Shown: positions 57,601 through 64,000 of the stretch, in pieces
How the letters are laid out: each line of letters starts with the position of its first letter
Position numbering within the stretch: position 1 is the first letter of the stretch
Assembly (NCBI GenBank): GCA_033964015.1
Contig: CM066914.1
Span: 14,065,831 to 14,129,830 of the forward strand
Direction: 5' to 3'
DNA: 64,000 bases
From: Scolanthus callimorphus
Lineage: Eukaryota; Cnidaria; Anthozoa; Actiniaria; Edwardsiidae
The notes under the pieces: generated by a model
What the model was told of the DNA's origin: nothing
The model's database searches: none
What the model saw: the letters and a program-made list of their open reading frames with translations, nothing else
Made by a program: the position numbers and the translations under genes

Positions 57601-60600
57601 AATATGTTTTAGCCCTAGTGAACACAGTATTAGGCTAAAACTGACACAAATCAGTGGCCGATATGGTGTTTGTAATTTTAATTTTCAATTGTCATGGTGA
57701 CGATACACAAGTACAAATTTTCTGCTTCCCATTATATAAAATGTTTATATTGACCCTTTATTGTTTCTGATGATGCAAGAATATTAAACACATGAGTCAT
57801 GCCTATTTATAGCCCTCTTTCAGCTAAATTTCCATTCACCAAGGCTAAGATTTTAAAGTAAAAGTTCCTTGATATTTTTAATACAGGGTTTTTAAGATAA
57901 ATTTATAATTATTTACTGTTTCTGATTTTTACATACATATTGTACACTGTACTAAACAAAATATGCTAAAAAAAACTATGCTAAGGGAAACATTTCAAAA
58001 AACACCATAGTCATATCTGTTTTTTAGTGCATGTAGTAATGACATGCCATCCACATTTAACTTGTGTATTCACTGAAAAATCATGGTTTCAAACATAGAG
58101 GTTTCAAAATTGCTGGCATTCTTATTTATGGGACAGATAACATTAAAAAAGCACATTTTCAGTGTAAAAAAAGGATTTCCTCTTAATATCCTTAGAATAG
58201 TTAATGGGGAATATGTTCAAAACATGGGCATAAAATGTTTGAAAACAGGAAAGACAGGTATATTTGTGGTGCTGTTCACAGTAACATGATAAGCCATTAA
58301 AGGCCTATTAAGTACATCCCTTGGGAAAGCATAGGCTTGTGGCCATGTTATTTTATATGGCTGGAACATACATTTTTATGTGGCTACAGTTCAGCATGTT
58401 GGTGTTGTCTCTGTGTCTTATTAACTTCAATATCACATTTTTCCAGGAAAAATCACCAGACCAAGTCACAACGCCGAGCTCAGTTGGCTAAAGGTGCTGC
58501 AGCCTCGTTATTGTCATCTGCAAGTGAGTAAACTTATACAAACAGAACTTAACAAATTTGGAATATAAAGAAGTGCATCTGCATAGGTTACATAAAGGCG
58601 GGGGGGGGGGGGGGGGGAAGCAGAGGGGGTGCTTGTACCACAACTTTTGAGAAATTCTCAAACATTTATTAATGATTATCTACTCTTGTCATACATTGTG
58701 CAATCACATGCACAAAAAATCTGCACCCCCTGCTGAGGACCCAGTGAATTTCCTCATGACCGCCATGAACATTATGTTTACCCACCCTGGAATTTCACTC
58801 CTGTGTTAGGGTACTCTTCCTGGAATTCCAGGGTTCTCTAGGACCACCCAACCTGGAACACCAGAGGTCCTCAATGTGGTGCAGATTTTTTGCAACTGCC
58901 ACATTGTCATTTTCTTTCCTCCAAGTGATTATGATGCCCAGCTTAAATCTTTTAACTGCAACTGCAATATAACAATGTCTAACACATTTGCTCATGTTTC
59001 AGAGTATCGCAATTCGAGATATGAGCGCAAGCGTGGTTATACCAGCCTCCCATCTACCCCAAAGAATGCAAAGCATAATGAAGATCGTGAATGCCATACT
59101 GATGTCATACCTCGAAAGAAGAGAGCTGCTGCCATCAGTGCTGGTCAGTAGAAACAGACACGACACAGAAGACAGAAAAATATTTCAGCTAGAAGTTTGC
59201 GTCCATCCATGAAGTGTGACGATTTTTTTTTGTAGGTTTACTTTTCAAAAGTGCACGTTTTGTAGAAAAATAGTTCCTTGCTCTCTCATTGGCTGGAAAA
59301 TAACGGTCAAAACTGCAGCTAATCAGCGAGCGAGAAACGCTACTAGTTCTCGACAAAACGTACATGTTTGAAACGTAAACCAAGGCGAAAAAATCGTCAA
59401 GCTTCATGGATGGACGCAAATGGTAGTATTAAGATATTGGATTGGAAAGAGGACACCTTTAATGATCTTGGAAATTTGTTTTAAGGCATAACCTGCTAGC
59501 ATTTTTTCCGAAACTGGATGCATTTGACTCCGTTGGCTTAGAATGATGGATTCGATAAGCATTTGGAATTGTATGGTAACGGTACCACCAAATATTTTAT
59601 CCCAAGGTGATGATTGTTGCAATCACAAGTTAATTACATAACACTGACATTGTAATGTTTCCATGCTAATTCCTTGTACCATGTTATTTTTCAGCTGCTC
59701 AACTTCAGAAGCGAGCAAGAAGTCTGTCTCTGCCTTGTACTGGGTCATCTCCTTCAACACCTACCTCCTCACCAAGCCCTACCCCACCCCTGTCAAATTC
59801 TTTACCACCATCAAGTCTAAGCCTTATGTTGCGCAAAAAGAGAGCAAACAATGCATTCGACATCAACAACATTGTTATTCCGTACTCAATGGCCTCCTCG
59901 ACTCGCGTAGAGAAGCTGCAGTACAAGGAGATACCCACCCCGAGTTGGCGACTCCTGGAGATTTCAACTGAGGATATCAAGAAAGAGGAAAAGGTCAGTC
60001 TTATGATTAGACAAGGGCTCGCTGTAGAGCGTGGGGGTGGGGTAGACGCAGCTAGAGCAGATTTCGTATGACTGTGAAAAGTGCCACGGTACTGTCGCGG
60101 TAGCGGTATGGAACCTGGCCTGCTGTAGATGGAATGAAATCGCCAATGAAATCGCGTAGTCGCGGTACGTTCGCGGCGCGGAACGACTTTGTGACGGTAC
60201 TTTTCAGTCATACGAAATCTGCTCTATGTCAAGGGACTGAGATTGCTGTTTACTGCGGCTAAATTTTTATTCTGGAAAATATTTAGTCAAGTATCTTCTT
60301 TGAACCAAGTTGTTGTGCAAAATATTTTTGCATGTGGAACTCACATTCAACAATGTATGAGTATTTAAAGTGCTTACGTTTTTCGTTTGAAAAATCTATG
60401 CTCTATTTCACCGATCAAGTAATTATATATCATAAAAGCATTAGAACACAACTTTCTATGACTTTATTTAGGAAAATAGCACTTGTGACGTTGGGAGAGA
60501 CACTCGAAACGTTTAAAAACACTCGCCTGCGCCTCGTGATCTTACACTGTGTTCTCGTGTCTCTCCTAACATCACGCGTCCTCTATTTCGCCGAAAGTCA

Positions 60601-61514
60601 TATAAAGTTGTGCTCTAATGCTTAAATTTGAGGGCCAAAGCTGTCCGTATTGAAATAACATTACTGCTGCATTAGTCACCCACAACATGCCGATTCGTTA
60701 CATAGAGCGGTTTTCGTATGAGTGTTGGGAGTCATTAGTAATCACTCCTATAATTATTTTGCCACTACAGTTCATGAAGTCCACTCTAAGCTGACAGCCT
60801 ATGATGTTATCACGAGACGGAGGGTTTTAGTAGTTTTGTTTCATCTGTTACTTGTGACAATTTTAGGAGGAAGAAGAGTGCCTGGATGAAGACATAATGG
60901 CAATGAGACATGACATCTGCGAAGAACACGAGCGCAAAAGATTCCTTGGCTTCTTGACAAAGAAACGCAAGCGCTCCTCAAGGCAGAGCAGTGAAACAAG
61001 CAATGCTGATGGTGGTGTAGACTCCCAGGCCGCCAATACCCCGCCAGGGACGCCTCTTCTTCACTCGCCGTCACCGACATCAGCTGGAATTCCTGGGAAT
61101 CCAGCCTCTGCTATCACCCCCTCGTTTCAGCGCTCCTTCTCGTTGGACTCGAGGCTTTCTCATAGGCGTTCTTCTTCTACTGAAAGCTTGCAGAGGGCCT
61201 CCGAGGGTGAGATTTGGCCTGTGGTGAACCCCTGGCCTGAGCGAACATTTCCTCTTTCAGAGGCAGAGGAGGCAGCTCTTAAACTGCCAACGCCCATGCC
61301 GACGCCCATACCATCAAGGGCGACTTCACCCTCGCCAGTCTCTTTACCTGGTAGTCCGATGTGCTCCCCCCTGGCAAGTCCTGCTAGTGTGGACAGTAAT
61401 GAGACATATGAGGAGAAAAATGAGTGGACTGTGAAGCTAGTGACAACAGATAATGAGAGCGGTAGTGGAGATCAGCCCAGAAAGGGAATTGTCTTGAAAC
61501 TTGCAAAAAGATAA
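51621..61514 (+). CDS. KANSL1: KAT8 regulatory NSL complex subunit 1, 7 coding exons
   Basis: Scaffold of the NSL H4K16/K5/K8 acetyltransferase complex. Exons: 51621-52744, 55110-55800, 56378-56489, 58447-58523, 59003-59143, 59695-59993 and 60867-61514. The N-terminus [11 protein letters not shown] nearly matches human MAAMAPALTDA. Exon 1 has [15 protein letters not shown] and a coiled coil ([28 protein letters not shown]). Exon 2 has [17 protein letters not shown] and [17 protein letters not shown], which aligns with the human WDR5-binding Win motif. Exon 6 has the PEHE-domain core [32 protein letters not shown], which recruits KAT8; exon 7 continues it ([19 protein letters not shown]) and has the conserved [10 protein letters not shown]. 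One break: a missing base near 55142-55147. Corrected length about 1030 aa (human 1105). Start chosen by the conserved N-terminus. Confidence 0.95.
54248..54956. mobile_element. TIR element with TA duplication (Tc1/mariner-like MITE), KANSL1 intron 1
   Basis: Ends CCGTATTTACCCGTATATAA and the inverse, flanked by TA at 54246-54247 and 54957-54958. The right end carries a tandem copy of TGCGTCTTATATACGGG. No transposase ORF. The TA target suggests Tc1/mariner (known rule, inferred assignment). It encloses a second palindrome. Confidence 0.78.
54448..54625. mobile_element. Palindromic MITE nested in the TA-flanked element
   Basis: AGCAGGCGCTGGAGGCTGTT at the left, inverted at the right (AACAGCC-like to GCCTGCT). 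The interior GCGCCATTTTGGATTTTG and its inverse resemble the 5113-5363 element (GGCGCCATCTTGGAATTTT region), so the two are probably related families. Confidence 0.7.
59196..59420. mobile_element. Palindromic MITE, KANSL1 intron 5
   Basis: TTTGCGTCCATCCATGAAG at the left and its exact inverse at the right; arms extend through GACGATTTTTT. The interior contains TCATTGGCTGGAAAATAACG and an inverted partner. It starts about 50 bases after exon 5. Confidence 0.82.
60054..60225. mobile_element. Palindromic MITE, KANSL1 intron 6
   Basis: AGAGCAGATTTCGTATGACT at the left and its inverse at the right; arms include ACGGTAC on both sides and CGCGG-rich text in the centre. Confidence 0.8.
60437..60622. 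mobile_element. Palindromic MITE, second copy of the 41563 family, KANSL1 intron 6
   Basis: AGCATTAGAACACAACTTTC at the left, inverted at the right as GTTGTGCTCTAATGCT. The interior GGGAGAGACACTCGAAACGT matches 41563-41750. Confidence 0.83.
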
Positions 61515-61723
61515 GAGAATGCGAGTTTCGGTAATTAGAATTTTCGTGCAATTGTACCAAACTATGTAGTACCTTTGATGAGTATAGTGATTACAAGAGT
61601 GTTCTAATTCTTCCATTCTAATCCTTTCTAATTCAAATCTTTAACTGTTATGAATAAGCTAACTAGTCTTAACATTTAGGTGCGTGTGTTGCTATAAATT
61701 CGTTAGTGTTAAGAACCTCGGGG

Positions 61724-61729
61724 AATAAA
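61724..61729 (+). terminator. Candidate KANSL1 poly(A) signal
   Basis: AATAAA 210 bases after the KANSL1 stop. Not confirmed by any downstream element I can read. Confidence 0.4.
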
Positions 61730-62404
61730 AGTAAACCACTTGCTTTCTGCCCCTCAAATTAGCAATTTAAAGTAGACCGACCAGCCTGAGCATTTGCTTA
61801 TGGTTCACATTCTTGCGGAGGTTGACATTTCGAAAGCGCGCAAATTTGATACATACGTTCGGGGGCTCATCGTGATTTTGCTCGTGATTTTGCAGCTTTA
61901 TTAATCATGATCAAATGTTGTGTTTTATTAAAATCGATAGCTATCGGATGCAAAGGTAGTCATTTGGATTGATTCGTTAAATCAGTGAAAAAATGTCAGA
62001 CCATGAACAGCGCCGTGTGCGTTGTTTGATGGATTTAATTTCACTGATGACCGAGAATCACTCCAAGGACATAGAGGAAAATGTTAAAGTTCTGCCTTTA
62101 GTATAAAAAAGTATATTTGCCTCAGAAAAAAAATGTGGCATTCAAAAAATGTCAAAAAATAGACATGTAAATATTACGACCCCGAATAATGTTTTCTTGT
62201 ATATCTCAGCTCTCTCATTTCACATTTCTGTGCACATAGTTAGATTATTGTAGTAAAGTCTTCTATTCTACTCTTGTACTTCACTATCTACTCCTTGACC
62301 ACGAACTCCACCTGAGACACGTTTACTCCTGAATCATGATTTCTCGGGGTTGATACGTTCTTTTGTAAATTTACTTTCAAGGCAAAGGAAAACGTACCCA
62401 TTTA

Positions 62405-62550
62405 GAGTGGTTTTCATCGAACTGTGAATTAAATACTACACAAATAGGCACAGCTACGCACAATGAACTGCTATTGCTATTGCTTTCTGTTGTTTTATTA
62501 GACACGGTTAAACGCTGACTAATAGTAATAGATTCACAGTCCGATGAAAA
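62405..62550. mobile_element. Short palindromic element
   Basis: AGTGGTTTTCATCGAACTGTG at the left (first 20 bases considered), inverted at the right as CACAGTCCGATGAAAACC. Related to 34664-34795 and 60703-60790 by AGAGCGGTTTTC. The surrounding 61730-62900 has no gene. Confidence 0.6.
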
Positions 62551-62910
62551 CCTTTCTTGAACGTCCATTTATTCATTCAGACCCATCCGCGTTGTTCGTA
62601 CGTATTGAGTGGGGAATGTTGTTGCCTCCATTAGTAGTATAACGCCCCGTATTGTTAAAATTGTACATAGTGTTCAGGTTGCTATTTTAGAGTATTGCCT
62701 ATCATGTACATTTGGTATTAAACAGAGGTTTGTAGAGTTTTGGCCATGTAAAAAGAAACACAATGAAAGCAAAGTTTGTTAAATATAAATGATTTATACT
62801 CAGTCACTTATTTTCATTTTCCACTTGGCGTAACGGTACCTTGCAGGGTGTGCGCTCGGCTGCGTAGCCAAGTCTCGTCTTTGGCGCCTGGCGTGTAGTG
62901 AGCGTCAGAA

Positions 62911-63266
62911 CATTTTCGTACCCATAGCTCCCCGTCTCGTCACCGCAGTTGAGGCTTCTGTGTAAGCCAATGACGCATGCGTGAGATTTGATACAGACCG
63001 TCGTTGAGAGCACGAACTTCCTGCGCATGCCTCAATGTTCAAATTCAGCCAATCAGAAAACATTTCTCGTACCCAGAGCTCGTCTCGCCGGGGAGGCTCT
63101 GGTGGCATCCATTTTAGGATCTTTGCTGATTGGCTGGGTTTTGAACGTTAGGGCATGCGCAGACAGATCTTTCTCTCAACAGCTCTGTATCAAATCTCGC
63201 GCATGCTTCAGTGGCTGTCACCAGAGCCGCGAGGTGACGAGCCGAGGAGCTCTGGGTACGAGAATG
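62911..63266. mobile_element. Two joined copies of the 'ctcgtacccagagctc' MITE
   Basis: A complete palindromic copy (63061-63266; CATTTCTCGTACCCAGAGCT to GAGCTCTGGGTACGAGAATG) abuts a partial copy (62911-63060). It is the same family as 39102-39420 but with a different centre. Confidence 0.75.
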
Positions 63267-63917
63267 GTGTCGGAATAGAAACGCAACGCGCTGTCGTAAC
63301 GGGACGCGCTACGTCGTCTAGATTCCTTAATGGTGAACCCCTGAACCATGCTTGTAACTCGGAATAGGCTACTAGCTGCATTTGATTTCCGGCACTACTA
63401 CTTCCTATTTTGGATGCCGACATTCCAGGAGTTATAAGTCTTCACAGACCATGGAATTCCTGCAGCTGAGCTTGTTGCGCACAAATACCTAAGTAAACGG
63501 CAATTAGAAAGTCAAGGAGGCGAAAGAAAAAAAAAAATCGGAAAACCAAGGATCTGGTTTCTCATTGTGTAAAATTGTTTCTGGGCGATAAAAAAAAAAC
63601 TAGTGAAAAAAGCAGATTTCCACGTGTTTTCTAAAACTCAACCCCTCACTTCACAATCTGTTCCACCGCCGATGTATCATAGGGGTATCCCTGTGTCACA
63701 TACAGCGCACTCTGCATCTCGTCACGTGACTGAGAACGAGTCTTAAAACACCTGTTGCATTCCCACGGTAGAACTGTGAATTCGCGTGCTGTGAGATGAT
63801 TGGTTGAGTCGCCAAGCGCAAATAAAGCTGAATACACTTTTACCAATTACAAAAGAATGAACTCGAACTTGCATACTATTCATTAATGAACAATCCTTTT
63901 AGGTAAGATTTAAAACG

Positions 63918-64000
63918 ATGGTCTCTCAGGGGAGCTTCTTTGTAATTTGGTTTCTGCTATTTTTGTTTCTCCAAGGCAGCGATTCTGAGGCCTCGCGTCG
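63918..64000 (+). CDS. N-terminus of a secreted or membrane protein, cut by window edge
   Basis: ATG at 63918 in context AAAACGATGG, followed by a clear signal peptide (MVSQGSFFVIWFLLFLFLQG) and a likely cleavage region SDSEAS. Only 27 codons are visible, so no family can be named. The frame is open to the end of the window. Confidence 0.6.
   Translation, partial: MVSQGSFFVIWFLLFLFLQGSDSEASR

Noticed and set aside
1..64000. tRNA, rRNA or snRNA genes
   Set aside because: I saw no cloverleaf with A/B boxes or rRNA core by eye; a covariance-model scan would be needed to exclude them.

Overview
The window looks like nuclear DNA of a non-bilaterian animal, most probably a cnidarian such as a stony coral. 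This is an inference from intron-rich genes close to their vertebrate orthologues, metazoan-only families (KANSL1, KANSL2, POFUT2, CSGALNACT), a Penelope-like retroelement and many short palindromic transposon remnants. I cannot name a species from sequence alone.

Layout, left to right: NGLY1 (306-7994, +), with a Penelope-like element in its last intron and a 53-base tandem array just after its stop; a repeat-rich spacer (8016-10580); an intronless chondroitin N-acetylgalactosaminyltransferase (10942-12690, +); a canopy-family ER protein (13151-15967, -), tail-to-tail with the previous gene; RHEB (17186-21855, +), head-to-head with canopy; a long repeat region (21856-29500) with a 766-base foldback transposon and a 1.3-kb inverted repeat; the 5' half of a rhodopsin-like GPCR (29586-30248, +); KANSL2 (32660-38659, +); POFUT2 (39863-42540, -), tail-to-tail with KANSL2; a second, divergent POFUT2 first exon alone upstream (45119-45783, -); a sparse region with two weak small-gene candidates; KANSL1 (51621-61514, +); and the first 83 bases of a secreted or membrane protein at the right edge (63918-64000, +).

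Two functional themes appear. NGLY1, canopy, POFUT2 and the chondroitin enzyme all act in glycoprotein or secretory-pathway handling. KANSL1 and KANSL2 are two subunits of the same NSL histone-acetyltransferase complex, about 13 kb apart on the same strand.

Most multi-exon genes carry isolated one-base frame breaks, usually in runs of 3-6 identical bases. Correcting each by one base gives ORF lengths close to the human proteins for NGLY1 (640 vs 654 aa), canopy (181 vs 182), POFUT2 (437 vs 429) and KANSL1 (1030 vs 1105). I therefore read them as consensus (assembly) errors rather than gene decay. Exon coordinates below are in the given sequence, uncorrected.
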